This document shows positions 1 to 7,069 of a DNA stretch of 16,546 nt, piece after piece. Within the stretch, counting starts at the first letter, position 1, and every line of letters begins with the position of its first letter. Source of the DNA: Spirochaetaceae bacterium. Its GTDB lineage: Bacteria; Spirochaetota; Spirochaetia; SZUA-6; Fen-1364. The notes below the pieces were generated by a model. It ran no database searches and had not been told where the DNA came from. It was given only the letters and a program-made list of their open reading frames with translations. The stretch covers positions 42,021 through 58,566 of the forward strand of contig PMZS01000114.1 of assembly GCA_003170115.1 (NCBI GenBank). The letters are read 5' to 3'. Both the position numbers and the translations under genes were made by a program.

Positions 1-492
1 GGCTCCGCCCAGGCCATTGAGCTGTCCGTGGCGCCGCGGGGCGGATTCCTTTCCGCATCCCTCTCCTTTCGCTGGGCCCGCGCGGATGAAGTGATCAATT
101 CGCTTCGCAAGGGCCTGGAATCCCGCATCACCTTCACCACGCGCCTGTACGAGCGGCGCAGGCCGGCATTTTCCTTTGCAGGCGACCGGCTGCTGTCGGA
201 GCGGACCGTCACGCGCAGCGCCCTCTGGGATTTCCTCGACAAGGTCTTCGTGGTGGAGGAGGAAGGCAGACCGCAGAAGACCTACGGGGAGCCCGGTGAG
301 CTGATCCGCGGCTTTTTCGCCGTCGACGAAGTGTTCGGCTTTGACATGGCAGCCGCGGCGCGCCGCCGCCTGTACGTCACGGCACGGGCCCAATTCGAGC
401 CGGTGCGCCTGATGCCGCCGCTCACCCTGGTCGGCCTGGCGGGCGCGGCGGCGAACGTCGCCACGCCGTGGGTGCGGAGGGACGCGCCGTGA
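1..492 (+). CDS. DUF4390-like exported protein, 5' end cut off by window
   Basis: The reading frame is open from base 1 and ends at TGA 490-492, so the true start lies to the left. The first codons read GSAQAIELSV, which looks like the end of a signal peptide with an Ala-X-Ala type cleavage site followed by a mature beta-rich domain. About 160 residues are visible, ending in a hydrophobic segment (LMPPLTLVGLAGAAANVA) and a short basic tail. The size, the beta-rich pattern and above all the position directly upstream of an NtrY-type kinase fit the DUF4390 family, which I recall as a frequent ntrY neighbour in proteobacteria. The function of that family is not known to me. The stop overlaps the kinase start by 4 bases (GTGA), suggesting translational coupling and a shared role, perhaps as a periplasmic partner of the sensor. 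The family assignment is from memory of the pattern and is moderate; that the frame is a real gene is much surer. Confidence 0.62.
   Translation, partial: GSAQAIELSVAPRGGFLSASLSFRWARADEVINSLRKGLESRITFTTRLYERRRPAFSFAGDRLLSERTVTRSALWDFLDKVFVVEEEGRPQKTYGEPGELIRGFFAVDEVFGFDMAAAARRRLYVTARAQFEPVRLMPPLTLVGLAGAAANVATPWVRRDAP
476..481 (+). promoter_or_regulatory. Ribosome binding site deciding the start of the ntrY-like gene
   Basis: GGAGGG lies 7 bases before the GTG at 489. It sits inside the end of the upstream gene and selects GTG 489, which overlaps the upstream TGA, over the earlier in-frame GTG at 468, which has no such site. Confidence 0.7.
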
Positions 493-2264
493 AAGGAGTC
501 GCCGACCGGGCCGCAATGGCGGAGAACACATCCCGCGGGCTTTTCGTTCTGATCCTGCTTTTCCTTGTGCTCATCGGGATCATCATCGCCTTCTCCCGGA
601 CCTTCATCACCACCGTTGCCGGCGCCGACCCCGCGGCGTCCACGATCGCGCTGATCGTGGCGCTCGTCCTCCCCCTCGTGCTCATGGGGGTTACGGTCTT
701 CCAGTTGACCCGGCTGATCCGTCAGCGGGCGCTGCGCCAGCCCGGGGCAGGGCTCCGGCTGCGGCTCCTGTTGTTCTTCATCCTCGTCGCCGTGCTCTCC
801 GCCGGCCCGCAGGCAATGCTGGGCATCACCTTCGTCAATTCCGCCATGGGAACGTGGTTCAGCTCCTCGATCGGAGACGCGCTGCGCAGCGCGCGGGACC
901 TCGTGATCTCCTACTACAACGAGCGCCTCCAGAGCCTCGGATCGTTCATGGACGGCCCCCTCGCCCCGACCCTCCTCGGCCGGTTCGTCCTCTCCCCCGA
1001 GCGCGCGTGGCCGGGGGTGCAGGCGGTGAACCAGGGCATCGGTGCCCTGCAGATGTTCGGGGCGGACGGCGGCGAGCTTGCATTCGCCGGCGACCTCCGC
1101 GCCCGCCTGGACACGGCGCCAGGCGTGGGGGGCACCCTGCGCGAGGACAGGACGGACGTCACGATTCTCCGGGACTCGAAGGTGCTCCTGATCGACGGCC
1201 GGAAACTCACGGCCGTGGCAAGCGCGCTCCTGTCCAGAGACCTGTTCACGAACGTGCGGCGGATCACCCAGAGCCTGACCGTCTTCACGGCCCTCGACCA
1301 GTTCCGCGACCTCTTCCGTCTCGTGCTGGTGGGCTTCTTCTTCCTCTTCTCACTGCCCATCTTCTTCATCACCATCCTCGTCAGCCTCCTGCTCACCGAG
1401 AGGATCATCAGCCCGATTGCCCACCTGGAGGACGCCACCAGGCGGGTCGCGGAGGGCGACTTCAGTTTCCGCATCCTCACCCGTCCGCGGGATGAGCTTG
1501 CCGCGCTGGTCGACAGTTTCAACGGCATGATCGCCGAGCTGGAGCGTTCCCGCCGCAAGCTCCTGCAGGCGGAACGGATCACCGCGTGGCAGGAGATCGC
1601 GCAGCGCCTGGCGCACGAGATCAGAAATCCTCTTACCCCGATCAAGCTTTCCGCCCAGCGGATGTTGAAGAAATACGGTGAGAACGCGCCGGATTTCGAC
1701 AAGGTGCTCCCGCCCGCGGTTGCCTCCATCATCACCGAGGTGGAAAACCTGGAGACGATGCTGCGCGAGTTCGGCGACTTCGCGAAGCTTCCAATGCCCC
1801 GGGCCGAGGCGTTCCCGCTCAGGAAGCTCCTGGAGGAGGTCGGGGCCGTGTACTGGAACCTTTCCAGCACGGTGCGCATCGACTGTGCCGAGGTGCCGGA
1901 AACCCTGGTTGTGTCCGCCGACAGGGACCAGCTGAAGCGCGTATTCGCAAACCTGTTCACCAACGCGATTCAGGCCATGCCGGACGGCGGTCTGTTGTCG
2001 GTGCGGGCCGACGTGGTGAAAAAGGCCCAGAAGAGCTACTGCCGCATCGCCGTGCGGGACACCGGCGTGGGCATCCCCGAGACGGACATGGACAGCGTCT
2101 TCGATCCGTACTTCACCACGAAGAAGAGCGGCACCGGCCTGGGCCTCGCTATCGTGCAGCGCATCGTCTTCGACCACGGCGGGAATGTATGGGCTGAAAG
2201 CGACGGAGTGCGCGGCACCACGTTTTTCATCGACCTTCCGGCGGCGGGGGGGACGGAGGGGTGA
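489..2264 (+). CDS. ntrY: NtrY-like membrane sensor histidine kinase
   Basis: Membrane kinase of 591 residues that should autophosphorylate on His and pass the phosphate to the response regulator encoded next. Hydrophobic segments lie at about residues 18-36, 52-73, 90-115 and 277-303. The 160-residue stretch between the third and fourth should be the extracytoplasmic sensor part. A HAMP linker follows (about 300-350). The H-box is AHEIRNPLTPIKLSAQR with the phospho-acceptor at His376; the N-box Asn is 492, and the G boxes are DTGVGIPE (from Asp524) and GTGLGLAIV (from Gly548). All catalytic motifs are intact. No PAS domain is apparent between HAMP and the H-box, unlike many NtrY proteins, and the chain is shorter than the more than 700 residues usual for that family. 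GTG 489 is chosen for its Shine-Dalgarno sequence and its GTGA overlap with the upstream stop. The gene also overlaps the regulator start by 4 bases. The signal sensed (nitrogen, redox or envelope) cannot be read from the sequence. Confidence 0.88.
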   Translation: MKGVADRAAMAENTSRGLFVLILLFLVLIGIIIAFSRTFITTVAGADPAASTIALIVALVLPLVLMGVTVFQLTRLIRQRALRQPGAGLRLRLLLFFILVAVLSAGPQAMLGITFVNSAMGTWFSSSIGDALRSARDLVISYYNERLQSLGSFMDGPLAPTLLGRFVLSPERAWPGVQAVNQGIGALQMFGADGGELAFAGDLRARLDTAPGVGGTLREDRTDVTILRDSKVLLIDGRKLTAVASALLSRDLFTNVRRITQSLTVFTALDQFRDLFRLVLVGFFFLFSLPIFFITILVSLLLTERIISPIAHLEDATRRVAEGDFSFRILTRPRDELAALVDSFNGMIAELERSRRKLLQAERITAWQEIAQRLAHEIRNPLTPIKLSAQRMLKKYGENAPDFDKVLPPAVASIITEVENLETMLREFGDFAKLPMPRAEAFPLRKLLEEVGAVYWNLSSTVRIDCAEVPETLVVSADRDQLKRVFANLFTNAIQAMPDGGLLSVRADVVKKAQKSYCRIAVRDTGVGIPETDMDSVFDPYFTTKKSGTGLGLAIVQRIVFDHGGNVWAESDGVRGTTFFIDLPAAGGTEG

Positions 2265-3622
2265 GCACCATCCTCATCATCGACGACGAGCCGGGCATCC
2301 GCACGGTCCTGAAGGACGTCCTGGAGGACGAGGGGTACACGGTGCTCGCCGCGGAGGACGGGATCCGGGGACTTGCCGAGCTGGCCGCGACCACGGTGGA
2401 CCTGGTGTTCCTCGATGTCTGGCTGCCCCACATGGGCGGCATGGACGTGCTGAAACGCATCCACGAGCAGTTCCCCGACCTGGAGGTCATCATGATCTCG
2501 GGCCACGCGAACATCTCCCTGGCCGTCCAGGCAACCAAAATGGGCGCCTTCGACTTTCTGGAAAAGCCTCTCTCCCTGGACAGGACGATGACCGTTGTGC
2601 GCAACGCCCTGGCGATCGAGGCCCTGCGCCGGGAAAACAGGACGCTGCGCAGCATCTTCATGGACGACAGAATGGTGGGGGACAGCAAGGGCATGCGAGC
2701 CGTGCGCGAGCTCATCGCCCAGGCAGCGGCCAGTGATTCGCGCATCCTCATCGAGGGGGAGAATGGAACGGGCAAGGAGCTGGTGGCCCGGGACATCCAC
2801 GCGCGCAGCGCGCGGGCAGCCGGCCCGTTCATCGAGCTGAACTGCGCGGCCATTCCAGAGACCCTCATCGAGAGCGAGCTCTTCGGCCATGAAAAAGGGG
2901 CCTTCACCAATGCGCTGCAGCGCCGGCGCGGCAAGGTGGAATCTGCCGACCACGGCACGCTCTTCCTGGATGAGATCGCCGACATGTCGCTGATCACGCA
3001 GGCCAAGGTCCTCCGTGTCCTGCAGGAGATGCGCTTCGAGCGGGTCGGCGGCGAGGAATCCCTCAGGGTGGACGTGCGGGTGATCTCGGCGACGAACAAG
3101 GACATCCGGGCTGAGATCGCGCGTGGCAGGTTCCGGGAGGACCTTTTCTTCCGCATCAACGTCGTGCCGATCCACGTCCCACCCTTGCGCGAGCGCCTGG
3201 AGGACCTGCCGGTTCTGGTGGCCTATTTCATGGAGAAGCTCAAGCGGCCGTCCGCGAAGGAGCCGCGGACGATCTCCCCGGAGGGGATGAAGGTGCTGTG
3301 CGGCTACCGCTGGCCCGGCAACATCAGGGAATTGAAAAACTTCGTGGAGAGGGTTAATATCATGACGGAGGAAGCGGTCATCACCGCGGCATCGGTGAAA
3401 TCATTCCTGGGGGCCGCCGTGCCGGCAGAGGGAAGCGGTGCACTCTCCGCCTACGAGGGGATGACCCTTGGAGAGGCGCGTGACAATTTCGAGCGGGAAC
3501 TGATCGCCGCGCGGCTGAGGGAGAACGGGGGAAACATCTCACGGACCGCGGATGCACTGGGCGTATATGCAAGCAATCTTCACAGCAAGATGAAGAAGTT
3601 GAAGTTGACAACGGAGAAGTAA
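2261..3622 (+). CDS. ntrX: NtrX-like sigma-54-dependent response regulator
   Basis: Cytoplasmic transcription activator of 453 residues with the standard three-part layout. The receiver domain (1-118) has the acidic pocket Asp8/Asp9, phospho-acceptor Asp52 (VFLDVWLP), Ser80 and Lys102. The AAA+ sigma-54 interaction domain (about 135-370) has Walker A GENGTGKE at 166-173, Walker B GTLFLDEI at 232-239 and an arginine-finger region FREDLFFRIN near 291-300. A Fis-type helix-turn-helix follows (405-450, with GNISRTADALGV). The sigma-54 contact loop reads GAFTNA at 213-218 instead of GAFTGA. The GTG start overlaps the kinase TGA by 4 bases and the protein begins MSTILIIDDE, as expected for a receiver domain, so the start is firm. 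Pairing with the upstream kinase is inferred from adjacency. Target promoters cannot be named. It ends 6 bases before lexA, which suggests co-transcription with it. Confidence 0.9.
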   Translation: MSTILIIDDEPGIRTVLKDVLEDEGYTVLAAEDGIRGLAELAATTVDLVFLDVWLPHMGGMDVLKRIHEQFPDLEVIMISGHANISLAVQATKMGAFDFLEKPLSLDRTMTVVRNALAIEALRRENRTLRSIFMDDRMVGDSKGMRAVRELIAQAAASDSRILIEGENGTGKELVARDIHARSARAAGPFIELNCAAIPETLIESELFGHEKGAFTNALQRRRGKVESADHGTLFLDEIADMSLITQAKVLRVLQEMRFERVGGEESLRVDVRVISATNKDIRAEIARGRFREDLFFRINVVPIHVPPLRERLEDLPVLVAYFMEKLKRPSAKEPRTISPEGMKVLCGYRWPGNIRELKNFVERVNIMTEEAVITAASVKSFLGAAVPAEGSGALSAYEGMTLGEARDNFERELIAARLRENGGNISRTADALGVYASNLHSKMKKLKLTTEK

Positions 3623-3628
3623 TCGGCA

Positions 3629-4234
3629 ATGAAAGGCCTCACCCAGCGGCAGCGCGAAGTCTTCGATTTCATCCGAGAGTTCATCCGCATCAACCGCTAT
3701 CCGCCCACCATCCGCGAAATCGCCTCCAACTTCCGATTCTCCGTGAAGGGCAGCTACGACCACGTCAAGGCCCTGGAGAAGAAAGGCTTCCTCCGGTGCC
3801 ACGAGAACCGCTCGCGCGCTATCGAAATCGTGCGGGACGCGGAAGCCGACAAGGACGAGGTGGCCTCGGTGCCGCTCCTGGGCAACGTGGCGGCGGGCAA
3901 ACCGCTGTTCGCGGAGGAGAACCTCCAGGGCTACGTGCAGGTGCCGGCCGCGTCCCTCGGCGCCTCCACCCACTTTGCCCTGCAGGTGAAGGGCGACAGC
4001 ATGAAGGACGCGGGCATCATGGACGGCGACGTGGTGGTTGTGACGCACCAGAACACCGCGGACAACGGTGACATCGTCGTGGCAATGGTGGACGAGGCGG
4101 TGACCCTCAAGCGATTCTACGTGGAGAAAAACCGCGTGCGCCTGAAGGCGGAAAACCCGAAGTACCCCCCCCTGTATACCCAGAATGTCCGCATTCTCGG
4201 AAAGCTCGCCTTCCTCATGAGAAGCTACACGTGA
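3629..4234 (+). CDS. lexA: LexA SOS-response repressor
   Basis: Repressor of the DNA-damage response with self-cleaving protease activity triggered by RecA filaments; 201 residues, normal for the family. The N-terminal winged helix (about 1-70) begins MKGLTQRQREVFDFI and carries YPPTIREIA, a LexA hallmark. Its recognition-helix region, VKGSYDHVKALEKKGF (39-54), differs from the E. coli and Bacillus forms and recalls spirochaetal LexA. The C-terminal S24 peptidase part has the cleavage bond Ala89-Gly90 in VAAGKP, the nucleophile Ser124 in KGDSM and the general base Lys161 in TLKRF. All are intact, so the protein should be cleavable. ATG 3629 has GGAGA about 10 bases before it, at the end of the upstream regulator. 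It sits 6 bases after that regulator and its stop overlaps holA by GTGA. No recognisable LexA operator lies directly upstream, which is unusual for a normally autoregulated gene. Confidence 0.96.
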   Translation: MKGLTQRQREVFDFIREFIRINRYPPTIREIASNFRFSVKGSYDHVKALEKKGFLRCHENRSRAIEIVRDAEADKDEVASVPLLGNVAAGKPLFAEENLQGYVQVPAASLGASTHFALQVKGDSMKDAGIMDGDVVVVTHQNTADNGDIVVAMVDEAVTLKRFYVEKNRVRLKAENPKYPPLYTQNVRILGKLAFLMRSYT

Positions 4235-5289
4235 GCCCGGCGGGGCCAAAGACCCAGTCCCCCGCGCGCGAACCGCCCGTCCGTCTCCTCCTCGGACCCG
4301 AAGAGGGGGAAAAATCGGCGTTCATTCAGAAGATCTCGGAGACACTCGCGGCCCGTCTCGGCGAGCCCCCCGAAAGGTCGCGGTTCTATGCCGGAGACAC
4401 CGACATGTCGGAGATCGTCCTGTGCCTGCGCAACATGTCCCTGTTCGCGCGGCACCGTCTGGTCATCGTGGCACACGCCGAGGAGGTGAAGCGCGCCGAA
4501 GAGGTGGCAACGCTGGTGGAGTACCTCGCCTCTCCCGCGGAGGACGCCACCCTGCTCCTGTTGAGCACGGGCTTTTCCGGTGAAATCGACCGCAGGATCG
4601 CGGGAGACCAGAAAAAGAAGACGCCGGGCGCCGTGCCTTTCGAGCACCAGAAGGTCTTCTGGGAGATGTTCGACAATCAGAAGCAGGGCTGGGTGACGAG
4701 CTTCTTCCGCCAGAGAAAGATATCGATCGACGCCGAGGCGGTTGAGTACATACTGGACATGGTGGAGAACAACACCCGCGACATGCGCGTGGAATGCGAC
4801 AGGCTCGCGCTGTTTTTCGGCCCGGATGCCGCCATCACGCTGGAAAGCGTGGAGCAGTACATCTATCACTCCAAGGAAGAAAACGTCTTCACGCTGTTCG
4901 ACAGGATCTGCGAGCGCGAGCTCCTGTCGGCCGAAGAAGTCCTGGACAGGATCCTTCTCTCGCGGGAGGCCGATGCCACGCAGCTGGCCGGCGGGCTTCT
5001 CATGCAGTTCAGGAAGCTGGCGAGCTACAAGCGGATGCTGGCGGCCAACTACGAGAGCGCGGAAGCCTTCCCGAAGCTGAGGATTTTCAGCAAAAAAAAC
5101 CAGAAGACCTATGTGGAGGGCAGCCGGAGGTTCAGCGCGTCGGACATCGAGACGATCGTCCAGCTCCTGGTGGAGTTCGACGAGCGGTTCAGGTCGGTGA
5201 AGGCAGACCTCCACGACCTTCTTCTGCGCCTGATGGTGTACTACGTCGTTGCGAAAGCCGGGCAAGGAGCATGGCGGCTGTCTCCCTAG
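4231..5289 (+). CDS. holA: DNA polymerase III delta subunit (clamp loader)
   Basis: HolA is the clamp-loader subunit that opens the sliding clamp during DNA replication. The predicted protein has 352 residues, close to the usual 330-350. It starts with VRLLLGPEEGEKSAFIQKI, the degenerate nucleotide-fold start of the delta family, in which the Walker A loop is not functional. It continues with the typical middle part (WVTSFFRQRKISIDAEAVEYI, then NNTRDMRVECDRLALFF) and a C-terminal helical collar domain with LAGGLLMQFRKLASYK and a final DLHDLLLRLMVYY helix. The GTG start overlaps the lexA TGA by 4 bases, so translation is probably coupled. The last 101 bases overlap the 3' end of uvrC on the opposite strand. 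Assignment rests on family pattern; the sequence is too diverged for single catalytic residues to decide, but order and length fit well. Confidence 0.88.
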   Translation: MSPAGPKTQSPAREPPVRLLLGPEEGEKSAFIQKISETLAARLGEPPERSRFYAGDTDMSEIVLCLRNMSLFARHRLVIVAHAEEVKRAEEVATLVEYLASPAEDATLLLLSTGFSGEIDRRIAGDQKKKTPGAVPFEHQKVFWEMFDNQKQGWVTSFFRQRKISIDAEAVEYILDMVENNTRDMRVECDRLALFFGPDAAITLESVEQYIYHSKEENVFTLFDRICERELLSAEEVLDRILLSREADATQLAGGLLMQFRKLASYKRMLAANYESAEAFPKLRIFSKKNQKTYVEGSRRFSASDIETIVQLLVEFDERFRSVKADLHDLLLRLMVYYVVAKAGQGAWRLSP

Positions 5290-7024
5290 GGAGGCCGGCC
5301 TTCTTCTGAAGCTCCTCGGGGGTCGCGCCGAGGATGGCCTCCACCGACCCGAACGCCTCCATGAGCCTGCGGCTTCGCGTTCCGCCGATCCCGGGCACCC
5401 CTTCAAGCACCGCCAGTGTCACGCGCTTCGTGCGTCTCTTCCTGTTCAACTTCGTGGCGAATCGGTGGGATTCGTTGCGCACCGCCTCCAGGATCCGCAG
5501 GCTGGGAGCGGCCTCGTCCAGGACGAGCGGGCCGTCGCGGTCCGCCATGAAGATCTCCTCCTGCTTCTTCGCCAGGCCGATCACGGGGATCGCTTCCAGC
5601 CCGAGGCTTTCAAGGACGCCCCGCGCCGCAGAAAGCTGTCCCTTTCCGCCGTCGATCAGGATGAGGTCGGGACGGTCCAGTTCCTCATTCAATACGCGCG
5701 TGTAGCGGCGGGCCACCGCCTCACGAATGGATTCGAAGTCATCGATCTTTCCCCCCAGGCTGCGGATGGAGAAAGCACGGTAGAGCCTGCGGTCCGGTCG
5801 CCCGTCGGTGAAGCGCACCATGGAGGCGATCGTGTCGGTGCCTTCAAGGTGCGCGATGTCGAAGCCCTCGATCCGGCGCGGCACGCGGGGCAGGAGCAGG
5901 TCCATCTTCATTCCCTCCAGAATGGCGGTCATCTCCGCCCCTCGGACGGCCTTGGCGGCTTCCTCCCGCGCATTTGCTTCCGCCATCGCGAGGAGCTGCG
6001 TGTGTTTGCCCCTCTGGGGAACTCGTACCACGATCTGGCGGCCGGCAAGCCCCCGCAGGAACGCGGAGAGATTCTCCGCGTCGATCTGACGGCCGACGTA
6101 CACCGCTCCCGGGATCGCCTTGCGCTCGGCATAGTAGCGCGCGATGAAATGGGACAAGGCCTCCTCGTCAGGGGAGTACTCGGCGACGCGAAAGACCTCC
6201 TTGCCGAGGAGCTTCCCTCCCCGCACCTGCAGAACCACCACCACAAGCTCGTCGGCGCACGGCGCAAGTCCAAGGTAGTCCCGGTCCTCTTCGGTGAACT
6301 CCATGACGCGCTGCTCGACGGATACCTCCTCAATGGCGAGGACCTGGTCGCGGAGCCGGGCGGCCCGCTCGAAATCCTGTGCGTCCGAAGCAGCCCTCAT
6401 CTTCGCCCGGAGGTCTCGAAGCAGCTCTTCGCCGCGGCCCGAAAGCAGCGTGCGCACCCCGTCCACGATCTTCAGGTATTCTTCGCGGGTGATCCTGCCG
6501 CAGCAGGCCCCCGCGCACCTGCCCATGTGGTAGTTCAGACACGGAGAGGCCCTCTTTTTCTGCGAGCCCCGGTACTTGCACAGCGGAAAGTGCCTCTCGA
6601 TAAGCCGCAGGTACAGGTCGATCTGGTGCGGCTTGGGAAACGGCCCGAAGTACTCGGAGCCGTCGAAGATCATGCGCCGGGTCCTGTAGACCCGTGGGAA
6701 CTCCTCCGCGGTGAGACGGATCACCGGGTAGGTCTTTCCGTCCTTGAGGTCGATGTTGTATTGCGGCGCCCACTGCTTGATGAGGTTGTTTTCCAGTATC
6801 AGCGCCTCGTACTCCGTGTGGGTGATAATGACCTCGATATCGGCCATGTGCGCGAGCAGAAACCGGGTCTTGATGTCCTTCTCCCCCGCGAAGTACGACC
6901 GGAGCCTGTTCCGCAGCGAACGCGCCTTCCCGACGTAGATGATCCGGCCATCGGCGTCCTTCATGAGGTACACCCCCGGTTGGTCAGGATATTGCCTGTC
7001 GCGCGGATCGTCGAAAGCCTTCAA
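5189..7024 (-). CDS. uvrC: UvrABC excinuclease subunit C
   Basis: Nucleotide excision repair nuclease that makes both incisions at a DNA lesion after UvrA/UvrB loading. From the TTG at 7024 it has 611 residues, almost exactly the E. coli length. Domains in order: GIY-YIG nuclease for the 3' incision (GVY 17-19, YVG 30-32); a cysteine set at 149, 162, 170 and 174 with spacing matching the known UvrC iron-sulfur ligands; the UvrB-binding UVR motif (about 205-235, DAQDFERAARLRDQ); the RNase H-like nuclease for the 5' incision, with Asp389 (GFDIAH), Asp458 (LILIDGGKGQ) and His520 (NESHRFA); and a helix-hairpin-helix near 540-590 (VPGIGGTRSRRLMEAFGS). All catalytic residues are present. TTG 7024 is preferred because AGGGG lies 8 bases before it; a GTG at 7033 would overlap that site and add 3 residues. 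The last 20 or so residues are a non-conserved tail lying within the holA overlap. No LexA-like operator is seen upstream. Confidence 0.96.
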   Translation of the reverse strand: MKAFDDPRDRQYPDQPGVYLMKDADGRIIYVGKARSLRNRLRSYFAGEKDIKTRFLLAHMADIEVIITHTEYEALILENNLIKQWAPQYNIDLKDGKTYPVIRLTAEEFPRVYRTRRMIFDGSEYFGPFPKPHQIDLYLRLIERHFPLCKYRGSQKKRASPCLNYHMGRCAGACCGRITREEYLKIVDGVRTLLSGRGEELLRDLRAKMRAASDAQDFERAARLRDQVLAIEEVSVEQRVMEFTEEDRDYLGLAPCADELVVVVLQVRGGKLLGKEVFRVAEYSPDEEALSHFIARYYAERKAIPGAVYVGRQIDAENLSAFLRGLAGRQIVVRVPQRGKHTQLLAMAEANAREEAAKAVRGAEMTAILEGMKMDLLLPRVPRRIEGFDIAHLEGTDTIASMVRFTDGRPDRRLYRAFSIRSLGGKIDDFESIREAVARRYTRVLNEELDRPDLILIDGGKGQLSAARGVLESLGLEAIPVIGLAKKQEEIFMADRDGPLVLDEAAPSLRILEAVRNESHRFATKLNRKRRTKRVTLAVLEGVPGIGGTRSRRLMEAFGSVEAILGATPEELQKKAGLPRETAAMLLARLSQRRSTPSGAEEGRGGLPSPT

Positions 7025-7032
7025 TAGAAACA

Positions 7033-7037
7033 CCCCT
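7033..7037 (-). promoter_or_regulatory. Ribosome binding site for uvrC
   Basis: On the minus strand AGGGG occupies 7037-7033, 8 bases before TTG 7024. It supports TTG as the initiation codon over the in-frame GTG 7033-7031, which overlaps the site itself. Confidence 0.5.
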
Positions 7038-7045
7038 GTCGGCCG

Positions 7046-7053
7046 ATTATAAT
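7046..7053. promoter_or_regulatory. Palindromic -10 element, candidate shared divergent promoter
   Basis: The octamer ATTATAAT equals its own reverse complement, so it gives a perfect TATAAT on the plus strand (7048-7053) and on the minus strand (7051-7046). Plus-strand transcription would start near 7060, toward the LamG-like gene. Minus-strand transcription would start near 7039, giving a leader of about 15 bases that holds the uvrC ribosome binding site. No good -35 hexamer is visible at 16-18 bases on either side (ACCATG or GACCAT on the minus side; nothing TTGACA-like on the plus side). It stands out as an AT-rich island in GC-rich sequence between two divergent genes. Confidence 0.55.
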
Positions 7054-7069
7054 ACTAATGTACAGAACC

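Noticed and set aside
468..489. Earlier GTG start at 468 for the histidine kinase
   Set aside because: It would place 21 bases more overlap with the upstream gene and lacks a ribosome binding site, while GTG 489 has GGAGGG at good spacing and a 4-base stop overlap.
2036..3175. Minus-strand open frame of 379 codons across the ntrY/ntrX junction
   Set aside because: It runs opposite two strongly supported genes with all motifs intact, and its product resembles no family.
3605..3633. TTGACA at 3605-3610 as a lexA promoter
   Set aside because: No -10-like hexamer lies 16-18 bases downstream; that place is the lexA start codon itself.
5249..7027. A 592-codon open frame on the plus strand opposite uvrC
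   Set aside because: It has no domain pattern, is rich in His, Arg and Pro as expected from the reverse of GC-rich coding sequence, and lies wholly inside a certain uvrC gene.
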